The notes under the pieces were generated by a model. It ran no database searches. It saw only the letters and a list, made by a program, of their open reading frames with translations, and was not told where the DNA came from. From an uncultured Bacteroidia bacterium (GTDB lineage Bacteria; Bacteroidota; Bacteroidia; Bacteroidales; UBA932): a stretch of DNA of 64,000 bases. The stretch's first letter is position 1. Every line of letters starts with the position of its first letter. This document shows, in pieces, positions 7,762-16,322 of the stretch. Made by a program: the position numbers and the translations under genes. The stretch spans positions 57,418 through 121,417 of the forward strand of contig CACXPG010000007.1 of NCBI GenBank assembly GCA_902769525.1, given 5' to 3'.

Positions 7762-8136
7762 TTATTTCCGTTTGAGTGATTCAACTTTTGCTACAAGCTC
7801 TTTCAGTTCATCAACTGATATTTTATTCTCATCAACAAATGCCGAGACAACATTCATATAAGAATTGCCAAAATATTTGTCAATGATATTGGAAAGAGAC
7901 TGCTTTTTATATTCATCTTCAGTCACTATAGCATAATACTGATATGTCGGACCATAATCGTTATGGTTCAGAAAGCCTTCAGCCTCCAGATTTCTTACAA
8001 ACGTTGAAAGAGTGTTGAAGTGAGGTTTGGGATCTGGATACAGAGCCCTTAACTCCCTGACAAAAAGTGGCCCCTTTTGCCAGAAATATCTCATTATTTC
8101 CTCTTCTCGGCGTGTCAGTTTTTTCATTGATGCCAT
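7762..8136 (-). CDS. BlaI/MecI/CopY-family winged-helix repressor
   Basis: DNA-binding repressor of about 124 residues. The start MASMKKLTRREEEIMRYFW matches the family's usual N-terminus (KLTxxEEEIM); an upstream in-frame Met at 8241 would lie inside the preceding mscS-like gene and adds only a basic low-complexity tail, so I reject it. The wHTH spans residues 4-75 (PKPHFNTLSTFVRNLEAEGF is the recognition region), followed by a dimerisation segment. In the family, the M56 protease encoded downstream cleaves the repressor. Probable targets are its own operon and perhaps the peptide operon. It starts 7 bases after the stop of the MscS gene. Confidence 0.85.
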   Translation of the reverse strand: MASMKKLTRREEEIMRYFWQKGPLFVRELRALYPDPKPHFNTLSTFVRNLEAEGFLNHNDYGPTYQYYAIVTEDEYKKQSLSNIIDKYFGNSYMNVVSAFVDENKISVDELKELVAKVESLKRK

Positions 8137-8143
8137 TTGATTG

Positions 8144-11074
8144 TCACTTGATCTTTTTTTCGTTGGTCTCGTCTTCCTCGTTCTTGATTTCCTTGATGTA
8201 GACATCGTGCTGAGGGAACGGGATGGTGATGTTATTGGCATTGAGGGTGTTGTAAATAACCTCGTTGGCGGCCGCTGTATACTTGTAGCGCTCGGTTACA
8301 AGCACCTGCTGGTAAACCTTTATAAGGATGCTGTTGTCTCCGAAGTCCATAAGGCGGACAACGATTCCGTATCTAGGGTCCAGGATCGGCCTGCCGTACT
8401 TGTCCTTGACGTTAAGCTTGATAAGCGCCTTTTTCAGCAGAGAGCGAACCTGGTCGACGTTGGTTCCGTATTTGACGCCCACAGGAAGAATCAGCAGTTC
8501 ATAGGCGTTGTTTCTTGTAAGGTTCTTGAAGTTCTTCTGGAAGAGGTTGCTGTTAGGGAAGGCCATAATGCTTCCGTATTCAGTCTCTATAAGAGTGCTC
8601 TGGTAGTTGATGCTGTCCACCACTCCCCTGATTCCGTCACACTCCACATAGTCTCCCACTCTCAGTCTTCCGCTCATCAGCGATATTCCATAGAACAGGT
8701 TGTTGATAACGTCCTTCAAGGCGAAACCGACACCTGTAGCAAGACCTGCCGCAACAATGCTAATCGCCGTACTAGGAATATGCAGGAGCACAAAGCAGGT
8801 GATGATGTAAATGCCCCAGACTATTATGCTTATCACGGAATTGGCCAGGGTGAAGTTGATCATGTTTTCCGGAAGTTCGCTCTGTCCTGTGCGGGCAAGG
8901 GTAGAGCGGATCTTGTAAACCCTGTAGAAAGCCTTTATGGCGTAGCTTATGAAATTGAACACAAACCACAGGGATATTGCCGTAAGAATCTTGGTTACGG
9001 AAAGATGTATCACCTTGTAGTTGAGGAAGTCTCTCTGAAGGTAGTCAAAGCTTACCGATGAAAGGTCGAACACCTTGGATGCCATATACACGCACAAAGG
9101 TATGGACCACACGGACAGGGCCGGTATAATGGCCTTGCGGAACATGTCGTAAAACCAGGTAACCTCTATGTGAGAACCCTTTATCTTGTTGTTTATCAGG
9201 AACCCGTGAGTTCTGCGATAGGCCAGCTTGCGCTTGTACATATAGCGCTCGTAATAAAGCTTGAGCAGATCTGTAGCGGCCGTGATGCTCTGGATAATGG
9301 ACAGCTGGAATATCCACCAGATTATCACAAGGATGCTCAGCAGAATGTATCCGCTGAAAGACATGATTGTTGCAACCACCAGCACAAAGAGGGTGATGAA
9401 GTTGTAGATCATGTCGTAGAACGGAAGCTTGTTCCTTAGCTTTCTGCACACCCTGCTCTGCCATATCGTGAACAGGAGCAGAAGCGGCGGAAGAATAATG
9501 TTTATGAAAGAGTTCGGGGCAAAAGATATTCTGATAAGGATGATGATAAGGCAAAGAACCATTATCGGAATGTAAGCTCTCAAGCCGTATTTCACCTGGT
9601 CGGCGTTAAGGCGGATGGCAAACGACAGGAAGATTGCGGCAAGCAGCCAGGCGAACTCTACCAGAAGCCTGGTTCCCATCTTCATGAAGTTCTGGTCCGA
9701 ATATGTCATCGCGATGGTTATCGTGATTGCGAATATCACCACAATGCCGAACAGCGTCATGCACAAGCCGTGATTCTTGAACCTCTCGCTGCGCAGATAC
9801 TTTATTTTCCGCTTGAGAAGCCTGATTATCAGGTGGCTCAAACCTATCGCAATACCCAGGTAGAACAGCACGAATATAACAAGCCCCACAAATGTCTGGA
9901 GTCTCCACTGGCTCCTTACTCCGGTTCTGGAATAAGATGACGCCAGCCATTTGTCAGACAGGTCGTTCTTGGCCCTTCTCCAGTAATTGCTGAACCGGCG
10001 GAGAATTGTCAGATAGCCGGCCTGGCCGTCGATGAAGATATTCTTCTGAACTTCCTTGTAGCGGCTCTGGGCGTAGTTGTATGCTTCCTGAAGCTGCTGC
10101 CAGGTGGCGTCATAGTTGACGCTGTCTATAATGATTCTCGACCTTGTCTGCTCATACATATCCAAAAGCTGTTCGGAATAGTAAAGGCAGCTGTCCCTGT
10201 TGGCCAGAGAATTGCCGGACAATATGAACACAAAAGTCTTGGTTCCGGTCTGGCCGGTGGAATCGTTGATGGTTACAATATCACCTTCTGCAGAGATGGA
10301 AACGGTGGATGAAGAATCCATAAGCTCGTTTCTTCCGCTATCGTCCTCGTCATTTCCGGCGCTTCCTGTAAACAAGGTGCTGGCCAAAGACTTGAGAACG
10401 CTCGGAGACTCTTCGTTTTTCGCGACAGTATCCGCCATAGCCACAAGCGAGTCTTTTGCCCAAGCGGCGGTATCTGGCTGCGGAGCAGCCGGCTGCTCTT
10501 CCTGAGGCTTGTCTTTCCCCTTCCCTTTCTTTTTCCCGATACCGGCGCGGGCGTCTCTTTCCTCGTTCTTCTTGTGAAGGCTTATGGTCTCTTCCTGCAG
10601 CCTGCTTGCCAGAATCATAGTTGAATCCGCGAGATTCATGCTGTCATCGTCAATTTTGACCGGTGGAAGACATTTTAGAGTGTAAATCAGTTTCTGGTAC
10701 CTTTCTATCTCGATATCCATCTGGTTTATGATATCGGTGAAAGGCCTGCGGTTACGGCTGAAATCGCGATACCTTTTAGACACTTCCTCAAGAGCGTACG
10801 TAAGGTCGAAAGTGAAGTTCTGCTTCTGGGAATAAAGAATGATGGACAGCTCGTTGCAGTCTTCCATCAGTTCCACCATCTGCTTCTGCTGGTTTTCGCG
10901 GGTTGCGCCGAGCATGGCCCTCGCCCTGTTCATCCTGTCGTAAACGTGCTTGAGCTCAACCTTTAGAACCTTGAGCGTCTGAGTAAGGTCTCGTTCTTCA
11001 AACACGGCCGCAACCGGCTCTATAACCCCGAAGAGAAGAGCAACAAGAAGCAGTACCCTAAAAAATCTTTTCAT
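8144..11074 (-). CDS. Large MscS-family mechanosensitive channel
   Basis: Channel protein of 976 residues, much longer than E. coli MscS (286) and closer to the MscK/YbdG-type large members. After a signal peptide (residues 1-23) comes a long periplasmic, coiled-coil-rich region to about 370, including low-complexity linkers (KKGKGKDKPQEEQPAAPQP near 180). About ten membrane segments follow. The pore helix and MscS core lie near 750-870 (GLATGVGFALKDVINNLFYGISLM, then VGDYVECDGIRGVV). It should release solutes on hypo-osmotic shock. It follows the GHL10 gene by 45 bases on the same strand. Confidence 0.92.
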   Translation of the reverse strand: MKRFFRVLLLVALLFGVIEPVAAVFEERDLTQTLKVLKVELKHVYDRMNRARAMLGATRENQQKQMVELMEDCNELSIILYSQKQNFTFDLTYALEEVSKRYRDFSRNRRPFTDIINQMDIEIERYQKLIYTLKCLPPVKIDDDSMNLADSTMILASRLQEETISLHKKNEERDARAGIGKKKGKGKDKPQEEQPAAPQPDTAAWAKDSLVAMADTVAKNEESPSVLKSLASTLFTGSAGNDEDDSGRNELMDSSSTVSISAEGDIVTINDSTGQTGTKTFVFILSGNSLANRDSCLYYSEQLLDMYEQTRSRIIIDSVNYDATWQQLQEAYNYAQSRYKEVQKNIFIDGQAGYLTILRRFSNYWRRAKNDLSDKWLASSYSRTGVRSQWRLQTFVGLVIFVLFYLGIAIGLSHLIIRLLKRKIKYLRSERFKNHGLCMTLFGIVVIFAITITIAMTYSDQNFMKMGTRLLVEFAWLLAAIFLSFAIRLNADQVKYGLRAYIPIMVLCLIIILIRISFAPNSFINIILPPLLLLFTIWQSRVCRKLRNKLPFYDMIYNFITLFVLVVATIMSFSGYILLSILVIIWWIFQLSIIQSITAATDLLKLYYERYMYKRKLAYRRTHGFLINNKIKGSHIEVTWFYDMFRKAIIPALSVWSIPLCVYMASKVFDLSSVSFDYLQRDFLNYKVIHLSVTKILTAISLWFVFNFISYAIKAFYRVYKIRSTLARTGQSELPENMINFTLANSVISIIVWGIYIITCFVLLHIPSTAISIVAAGLATGVGFALKDVINNLFYGISLMSGRLRVGDYVECDGIRGVVDSINYQSTLIETEYGSIMAFPNSNLFQKNFKNLTRNNAYELLILPVGVKYGTNVDQVRSLLKKALIKLNVKDKYGRPILDPRYGIVVRLMDFGDNSILIKVYQQVLVTERYKYTAAANEVIYNTLNANNITIPFPQHDVYIKEIKNEEDETNEKKIK

Positions 11075-11119
11075 CTGTCTTTTATTCTTTTCCCGGATGC
11101 TCCGGGATTATTGTTGCAT

Positions 11120-12655
11120 TTAATCCTTGTCCTTTATGTAAATGATATTGCTCCGCTCAGAGTGGATGCCCTTCTTGCAGGCCAGCACCAGATAATTGCC
11201 TGGCTGCCTGCATTTGTAGATGAATCCGTGGAACTTCTCCTGAAGCACTGCTTTCCAGATGATTCCTCCCTCCGGGGTGGTGCCGTTTGCTTCCAGCAGG
11301 TAAACGGCAAAGCTGTCTGCTCCCGGAACCTCGCTCCATCTGAGATGACGCCCCATACGGAACACATCCGGACTGTTGAGCATTGTCTTAACTGCAGAGA
11401 ACCCGGGAGGAAGCATGTCTTCCTTGTAGAAGGTGTTTATCATCTGGCCGGTAAACTCGTCGGTGATGATATTGTGAGTGGTAAACCAGCACTGCCCTAT
11501 AACATTCTGGCGCTCAGGCCCGTCAAGGAAAGGAGCCTGACGGCACTCTTCAACCTGGAGCACATATTCGGAAAACTCCGGAAAAGCCTTGCTCTTGAAG
11601 CGGTAGGCGGCCATTCCGACTATGACAGGAACATCGTTGAGTATTCCGGACCAGCTGTCCAGAACTTTCTTGAAGTCTGCTATCGGATGCCCGTGCTGCC
11701 AGTAAATCTGAGGAATCAGATAATCTATTGTTCCCTGCTTTGCCCAGCCCTGAGGATCGGCATACAGAGCCTGGGTGTTTACCAGTCTTCCGGCAGGAGA
11801 GACTCCAAACACGGCGTCAGGGCGTGTCTGGTGAACCTTCTCGTGCATTATCCTCACGATTTCGTCTATATTGCCTTCTCTCCACTGGTCAAGAGTCTTG
11901 CCTGCACCGTACTTTTGGAAAAGAGCCTCGTCGTTCCACACTTTCTCGTTTTTCTTTGGCTTGGCCTGCTCGCCGGTGCCCTTGAGTCCATCGGGATAAA
12001 AATAATCGTCGATGTGAAGGCCGTCCAGATCATATTTGGACATTATCTCTTCGGCCAGGCTTCCAAGGTATTCCCTAACCTTCGGCTGGCCCGGATCCCA
12101 GTAGAGCTTGCCGCCGTGCTCCTGAACCAGTTCAGACTTTTTGTAGCAGATATTGTCCTGCCTTCTAGGCAGATCCAGTTTTCCTATGCGGAGAGGATTT
12201 ATCCAGGCGTGGATTTCCATACCGAGAGAATGAGCGGTCTTGACGGCAAGAGCCAGAGGGTCATAGCCCGGACCTTCGCCAGGAATGTCCGTAAGGCTTG
12301 GAGCCCACTGCAGAATCTTGGACGGATAGAGAGCATCCGAATTGCTGACTATCTGAAACATTACGGCGTTGCAGCCGGAACGCTTTATCTTGGTTATAAG
12401 GCTAACAAGATCTTTTTTCTGCTGCTCTCTCTGGCTGGATATTCTGCCCTTGTCCTTGGTGGACAGCTCTATCTTGACTTTCGGCCAGTCTATACTTTCT
12501 ACAGTCGAGAGCCATGCGCCTCTAAACTCGAAAGGAATATAAACGCTGTCTTTCTCGACATCAAACGGGCGGGAAGATGATTCGTCCTGCGCCAGAACAA
12601 CTCCCGTTCCGGCAAAAAACATAAGAATGGCAAGGGATACAAACAGTCTTTTCAT
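11120..12655 (-). CDS. GHL10-family glycosyl hydrolase-like protein (DUF187/YngK type)
   Basis: Exported protein of 511 residues with a signal peptide (1-22). The sequence EFRGAWLSTVESIDWPK near residue 47 is the diagnostic start of the glycosyl hydrolase-like 10 domain (pfam02638), followed by the TIM-barrel motifs AVMFQIVSNSDALYPSKI, HAWINPLRI and LDGLHIDDYFYPDG. The C-terminal 90 residues look like a fibronectin-type beta domain. Members are thought to act on cell-wall or exopolysaccharide glycans; the substrate is not known. It shares a 98-base divergent promoter region with the rhomboid gene and is followed by the mscS-like gene. Confidence 0.9.
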   Translation of the reverse strand: MKRLFVSLAILMFFAGTGVVLAQDESSSRPFDVEKDSVYIPFEFRGAWLSTVESIDWPKVKIELSTKDKGRISSQREQQKKDLVSLITKIKRSGCNAVMFQIVSNSDALYPSKILQWAPSLTDIPGEGPGYDPLALAVKTAHSLGMEIHAWINPLRIGKLDLPRRQDNICYKKSELVQEHGGKLYWDPGQPKVREYLGSLAEEIMSKYDLDGLHIDDYFYPDGLKGTGEQAKPKKNEKVWNDEALFQKYGAGKTLDQWREGNIDEIVRIMHEKVHQTRPDAVFGVSPAGRLVNTQALYADPQGWAKQGTIDYLIPQIYWQHGHPIADFKKVLDSWSGILNDVPVIVGMAAYRFKSKAFPEFSEYVLQVEECRQAPFLDGPERQNVIGQCWFTTHNIITDEFTGQMINTFYKEDMLPPGFSAVKTMLNSPDVFRMGRHLRWSEVPGADSFAVYLLEANGTTPEGGIIWKAVLQEKFHGFIYKCRQPGNYLVLACKKGIHSERSNIIYIKDKD

Positions 12656-12689
12656 ACTCGCGGTTTTAGTGCATATTATTTCAAGTTTT

Positions 12690-12697
12690 CAAATATA
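12690..12697 (-). promoter_or_regulatory. -7 element before the GHL10 gene
   Basis: TATATTTG on the minus strand matches TAnnTTTG and lies 34 bases before the GHL10 start. I see no good -33 element at the normal distance, so the site is plausible, not proven. Confidence 0.4.
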
Positions 12698-12723
12698 CCG
12701 ATTTTTTATTCAAAACAGATTCT

Positions 12724-12731
12724 TACTTTTG
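12724..12731 (+). promoter_or_regulatory. -7 element before the rhomboid gene
   Basis: TACTTTTG matches the Bacteroidetes TAnnTTTG element and lies 22 bases before the rhomboid start at 12754. A T-rich stretch occupies the -33 position. It is divergent from the GHL10 -7 element 26 bases away. Confidence 0.5.
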
Positions 12732-12753
12732 CCCAAAATAAGCAAACAGGCCA

Positions 12754-13365
12754 ATGATAACACTTGTCATCATCGCGATTACAGCTCTTGTAAGCATCAT
12801 TGCTTTTTCAAAAAGGGAGATTCTTTCTTCATTGATGTTCAACGCCTACTCCGTTTACAACGAGAAGAAATACTACCGGCTGTTTTCCTATGGCCTGGTG
12901 CACGGCGGCTTTTCTCACCTGTTCTTCAACATGCTCACCTTGTTCTTCTTCGGAAGATATGCAGAAGAATGGTTCAGGGCCGCCTGGGGGCAGACCGGTG
13001 GCAATGTCCTGTTTGCGGTGATGTATGTTTCGGCTATTGCGGTCAGTTCTGTCGCAGATCTTGTAAAGCACCGTAACAACCCGAATTACAATGCTGTCGG
13101 GGCGTCCGGAGCAGTGTCGGCCGTGCTGTTTGCCTCGGTTTTCTTCGACCCTAAGATGGGTATCTACATGTACTTCATCCCGGTTCCAATTCCGGCCTTC
13201 ATCTTTGCCCCGCTGTATCTGGTTTACTGCCAGTGGATGGCCAGAAGGAATATGGACAACATCGGCCACACCGCCCATTTCTGGGGAGCTGTGTACGGGT
13301 TTGTATTCCCTCTGGTTTGCAGGCCGTCGCTGATTCAGCACTTTCTCCACAGCCTGGGCCTTTAG
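12754..13365 (+). CDS. Rhomboid-family intramembrane serine protease
   Basis: Six-helix membrane protease of 203 residues. The serine motif GASG has catalytic Ser118 and the paired His175 lies in GHTAHFWG. The family's HxxxN motif (His55, Asn59, in GFSHLFFNM) stabilises the oxyanion region. There is no extra cytoplasmic domain, so this is the minimal bacterial form. Substrates are membrane proteins with unstable helices, unknown here. A perfect 5-base hairpin (GGGCC-ttta-GGCCC, 13356-13369) spans the stop codon and a T-run follows after nine bases, so it may weaken readthrough into the barrel gene 46 bases downstream. Confidence 0.92.
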   Translation: MITLVIIAITALVSIIAFSKREILSSLMFNAYSVYNEKKYYRLFSYGLVHGGFSHLFFNMLTLFFFGRYAEEWFRAAWGQTGGNVLFAVMYVSAIAVSSVADLVKHRNNPNYNAVGASGAVSAVLFASVFFDPKMGIYMYFIPVPIPAFIFAPLYLVYCQWMARRNMDNIGHTAHFWGAVYGFVFPLVCRPSLIQHFLHSLGL

Positions 13366-13411
13366 GCCCGTGCACACTTTTTGCAGTTGAAGTGAAAAAA
13401 AACGATATGCC

Positions 13412-14098
13412 ATGAAAAGAACATTTCTGTACACGGTAATTATCCTGGCCGCCTTGGCGATGCCTCAAGTTGTTCAGGCCCAAGGACGTGTCTATATCTA
13501 CGACAACGGCCGGCCTTCAAGGTCAGCCCGCTACGGCCAGAACTATTTTGGCGGAACTTACCTGGGATTCAGGTTTGGCATCAACGCCACCGAAGTCAGT
13601 TCGGAGGCGTCTTATCTGGAAAGCAGTTCGCCTAGAGGAGGACTTCTGGCGGGTGTTGTGCTTGGCCAGCAGCTGGGCCCGAGAATTCCTGTATTTCTCG
13701 AGACAGGACTACTGTATTCCGAAAAGGGAGGAAAAAGCGACTATGGCGGAGATTTCAGCTACAACCTGAATTATCTTGAAGTTCCTTTCAACTTCAAGTA
13801 CATGATTACTTTTCCGAAGCCGGGAATAAGCGTCCAGCCGTTTATGGGTCCGTACATCGCATACGGTGTCGGCGGATATGTTAAGGATTTCAACGCCAGA
13901 GAGGCATACCACAGCTTCGGAAGCGCGGAAGACCAGTTCAAGAGATTCGATGCCGGACTTAAAATCGGATGCGGATTCAGCATCCAGGCATTTTATGCAG
14001 AACTGAATTTCAACGTCGGGCTTGCCAACATCGGCCACGACATGTTCGACGAGACACACAACCGCGGGGTAAGCCTCACGGTCGGAGTCAACTTCTAG
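13412..14098 (+). CDS. Outer-membrane beta-barrel protein (porin family, PorT-like)
   Basis: Protein of 228 residues with a clear signal peptide (1-23, cleavage after VVQAQ). The mature part alternates short hydrophobic strands with Gly/Tyr turns (GGTYLGFRFGINATEV, LNYLEVPFNFKYM, KIGCGFSIQAFYAELNFNVGL) as in the 'porin family / outer membrane beta-barrel' domain of Bacteroidetes, and ends in a terminal strand with Phe (VGVNF), typical for barrel insertion. It converges on the nitrilase gene and overlaps it by 4 bases through a shared CTAG. Specific role unknown. Confidence 0.85.
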   Translation: MKRTFLYTVIILAALAMPQVVQAQGRVYIYDNGRPSRSARYGQNYFGGTYLGFRFGINATEVSSEASYLESSSPRGGLLAGVVLGQQLGPRIPVFLETGLLYSEKGGKSDYGGDFSYNLNYLEVPFNFKYMITFPKPGISVQPFMGPYIAYGVGGYVKDFNAREAYHSFGSAEDQFKRFDAGLKIGCGFSIQAFYAELNFNVGLANIGHDMFDETHNRGVSLTVGVNF

Positions 14099-14886
14099 AG
14101 AAGGCAGAAACCGTCCCCGTCTTCAAGCACCGGAAACTTTTGCCTGAAACGGTTCAGAGCCTCCATATCCAGTTCGGCTGATATGGAGGTTTCTTTTGCA
14201 TCCGGGCAGCCTTCCACAACATTTCCCATCGCGTCTATGACCATTGTCCCACCAATGTATTCACAGGCTGGATCGTTGCCCACACGGTTGACAGCCAGCA
14301 CATAGCACTGGTTCTCTATGGCTCTTGCCGGAAGCAGTTTCTTCCACGTCGGAACTCTCTTTGCCGGCCAGCTTGCAACATAGATTATGGCGTCATATTC
14401 CGGGCTCCCGTCTTCAGCGATGCCGTTGCGGACGAATACCGGAAATCTCACGTCATAGCAAACCTGAAGAAGTATCTTAAAGCCTCTCCAAACGACAATA
14501 ACCTTTTCCTGCCCCGCAGAATAGCTCCTGTTCTCCCCGCCGTATGTAAAAAGATGGTGCTTGTCATAGGAAAAGCACATATCCGGAGTGACAAAATAAA
14601 GACGGTTGAAAAAACGCCCGTCTGTTTCCTTTACGGCAACGCTTCCGCAAATGGCGCAATCCAGCCTGGACGCTTCTTTTTTCATCCATCGCAGAGTAAA
14701 GCATTCTCCCTTGGCGTCAAGCTCTTCGGCGATGCCTTCAGGAGATGTTGCAAAGCCCGTTGAAAACATTTCGGGAAGAACAAAAAGGTCCGTTCCGCCA
14801 CAAGATTCCATTATAGAAGAATTGGCCCTGGCGTTCCCTTCCGGGTCTGCCCAAAGCACGTCGCGCTGCAAAAGAGTTGCTTTCAT
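14095..14886 (-). CDS. Carbon-nitrogen hydrolase (nitrilase superfamily, omega-amidase type)
   Basis: Cytoplasmic amidase of 263 residues with the Glu-Lys-Cys triad: Glu39 in LPEMFSTGF, Lys109 in YDKHHLF and Cys143 in LQVCYDVRFPVF. The residues around the triad match the omega-amidase/YafV branch, which hydrolyses alpha-ketoglutaramate or similar omega-amides arising from transamination or methionine salvage. It is transcribed alone from a strong-looking promoter at 14906-14936 and ends in a CTAG overlap with the barrel gene. Confidence 0.9.
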   Translation of the reverse strand: MKATLLQRDVLWADPEGNARANSSIMESCGGTDLFVLPEMFSTGFATSPEGIAEELDAKGECFTLRWMKKEASRLDCAICGSVAVKETDGRFFNRLYFVTPDMCFSYDKHHLFTYGGENRSYSAGQEKVIVVWRGFKILLQVCYDVRFPVFVRNGIAEDGSPEYDAIIYVASWPAKRVPTWKKLLPARAIENQCYVLAVNRVGNDPACEYIGGTMVIDAMGNVVEGCPDAKETSISAELDMEALNRFRQKFPVLEDGDGFCLL

Positions 14887-14905
14887 AACCGTAAATTTCT
14901 TGCCG

Positions 14906-14936
14906 CAAATTTACATTTTTGCTAAATTGCACCAAA
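14906..14936 (-). promoter_or_regulatory. Consensus Bacteroidetes promoter for the nitrilase gene
   Basis: Minus strand: -33 element TTTG at 14936-14933, 19-base spacer, -7 element TAAATTTG at 14913-14906. This is the best match to TTTG-N19-TAnnTTTG in the window. The transcript would start near 14899, leaving a leader of about 13 bases. Confidence 0.7.
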
Positions 14937-14971
14937 GTTTAACCAGACAACCAATTTAATTCTCACATAAT

Positions 14972-15658
14972 ATGAAAAAAATGATCATTTGTCTGATGGC
15001 TGCACTGATTATTGTTCCTGGGTGCGGCAACATGAATCAGACAACCAAAGGTGGACTTATGGGCGGTGGCGCTGGCGCTGCTGTAGGAGCAGGTATCGGA
15101 GCTTTGATAGGCCATGGTAAGGGTGCCGCTATCGGCGCCGCTATCGGAAGTGCCGTAGGTGCCGGAGCGGGCGTTCTCATCGGAAGAAAGATGGACAAGA
15201 AGGCCGAGCAGCTCGAGAAAGAACTCGAGAACGCAAAGGTTGAGACCGTAACGGATGTCAACGGACTTGAGGCTATCAAGATAACCTTCGAGAGCGGACT
15301 TCTTTTCAAGACCGGAAAGAGCGACCTTTCAGCCGCGTCAAAGAACGATTTGGCAAAGTTTGCCACATCCATGAAAGACATGGCAGACACGGACATCACC
15401 ATCTACGGCCATACCGACAACACCGGAACAGCCGCAGTAAACGAAAGACTGTCTCTTGAAAGGGCCGGAGCCGTAAAGAACTACCTGAAGAGCCTTGGCA
15501 TCGCAGACGCCAGAATGACCAGCGAAGGCAAGTCATTCACCGAGCCTGTCGCCGACAACTCCACTGAAGCCGGAAGGGCCCAGAACAGAAGAGTTGAGGT
15601 TTACATTACCGCCAACAAGGCCATGATCGAGCAGGCAGAGGCCGGAACTCTCAACTAG
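14972..15658 (+). CDS. OmpA-family lipoprotein with glycine-zipper domain (YiaD-like)
   Basis: Outer-membrane lipoprotein of 228 residues, lipobox VPGC (Cys18). Residues 27-72 form a glycine-zipper segment with repeated GxxxG (GAGAAVGAGIGALIGHG), followed by a short charged coiled coil (KKAEQLEKELENAK) and an OmpA-like peptidoglycan-binding domain from about 95 (ITIYGHTDNTGTAAVNERLS, then AQNRRVEVYI). It would tie the outer membrane to peptidoglycan. A strong bidirectional terminator follows at 15679. Confidence 0.92.
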   Translation: MKKMIICLMAALIIVPGCGNMNQTTKGGLMGGGAGAAVGAGIGALIGHGKGAAIGAAIGSAVGAGAGVLIGRKMDKKAEQLEKELENAKVETVTDVNGLEAIKITFESGLLFKTGKSDLSAASKNDLAKFATSMKDMADTDITIYGHTDNTGTAAVNERLSLERAGAVKNYLKSLGIADARMTSEGKSFTEPVADNSTEAGRAQNRRVEVYITANKAMIEQAEAGTLN

Positions 15659-15678
15659 TCCCGTCTATTCCTGAAAGA

Positions 15679-15708
15679 AAAAGCGTCCCTTGCGGGGCGC
15701 TTTTTTGT
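15679..15708 (+). terminator. Bidirectional intrinsic terminator
   Basis: A 9-base stem (AAGCGTCCC pairing with GGGGCGCTT, one G-T pair) with a TTGC loop is followed by six T on the plus strand and preceded by A-rich DNA, giving T-rich RNA on the minus strand too. It serves the OmpA lipoprotein gene and the convergent LOG-family gene. Confidence 0.85.
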
Positions 15709-16242
15709 TTAAACCAGTTTTCCGAGGTCTTCCACTGCGGAGCAGACAATAATCCTGTCGCGATAGTTGCCCCTAATCATATTTTCTTTTTCCAGATGGT
15801 CCAGAAGGCTTACAAGCTGATTCCAGAAACCGCCTATGTTCATCAGGACCATCTTCTTTGAATGATAGCCTATCGTCGCTGAGGAAACAACGGTGAATAT
15901 CTCGTCCAGGGTTCCTATTCCGCCGGGAAGAGCAACCAGAACATCGCTGTTCTCGATGATAATGTCCTTTCTCTCGGACAGGTTGTTGCAGCTGATGGTT
16001 TTGTCCATCGCGGAAAAAGTCTTTCCCCTTTCTTCTATTATTGAGGGAACCACTCCTATCAGGGATCCTTTGGTTCTGGTTTCAAGAAAACTGCGTCCTA
16101 CTGTATCCATAAGTCCCAGGGAGCAGCCGCCCCATACCAATGTGTGGCCGTTTGCCCCGATCCAGCGCCCGAGATCTTCAGCGGCCCTGTAACAGGAAAC
16201 GGACACGGCAGAATTAGCCGAGCAGAAAACACCGATATTCAT
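15709..16242 (-). CDS. LOG-family protein (TIGR00730, nucleotide 5'-monophosphate phosphoribohydrolase)
   Basis: Rossmann-fold protein of 177 residues from the start MNIGVFCSANS at 16242; a longer frame to 16311 adds a non-family hydrophobic tail and runs through the terminator, so I reject it. The LOG signature PGGIGTLDE is at 106-114 and GGCSLGLM at 38-45 marks the first loop. Known members remove ribose 5-phosphate from nucleotide monophosphates, including cytokinin precursors, though the bacterial physiological role is often unclear. A -7 box TATCTTTG lies at 16265-16258. Confidence 0.88.
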   Translation of the reverse strand: MNIGVFCSANSAVSVSCYRAAEDLGRWIGANGHTLVWGGCSLGLMDTVGRSFLETRTKGSLIGVVPSIIEERGKTFSAMDKTISCNNLSERKDIIIENSDVLVALPGGIGTLDEIFTVVSSATIGYHSKKMVLMNIGGFWNQLVSLLDHLEKENMIRGNYRDRIIVCSAVEDLGKLV

Positions 16243-16257
16243 ATTCCGAATTTTTTC

Positions 16258-16265
16258 CAAAGATA
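16258..16265 (-). promoter_or_regulatory. -7 element before the LOG-family gene
   Basis: TATCTTTG on the minus strand sits 15 bases before the chosen start, immediately after the terminator of the upstream PspC gene. This supports the shorter start at 16242. Confidence 0.45.
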
Positions 16266-16271
16266 ATAAAA

Positions 16272-16308
16272 TGAAAAAGCCGGCGGCCATCCAAAGCCAC
16301 CGGCTCTT
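16272..16308 (-). terminator. Intrinsic terminator after the PspC-PadR-PspC operon
   Basis: On the minus strand a stem of about ten pairs (AGCCGGTGGC against GCCGCCGGCT, one mismatch) ends in a T-rich run (CTTTTTCATTTT). It lies 15 bases after the stop of the 549-residue PspC protein gene. Confidence 0.75.
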
Positions 16309-16322
16309 CACACTCCGGGATA

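Noticed and set aside
8137-8241. Longer start for the BlaI-like repressor
   Set aside because: It would overlap mscS and adds a Ser/Arg/Lys-rich tail absent from the family.
8141-9061. Open frame of 306 codons on the plus strand opposite the MscS-family gene
   Set aside because: It lies wholly antisense to a clear MscS core, has no recognisable domain, and reflects third-position composition bias.
11111-12580. Open frame of 489 codons on the plus strand opposite the GHL10 gene
   Set aside because: The minus strand encodes a full GHL10 protein with signal peptide; the antisense frame has no family features.
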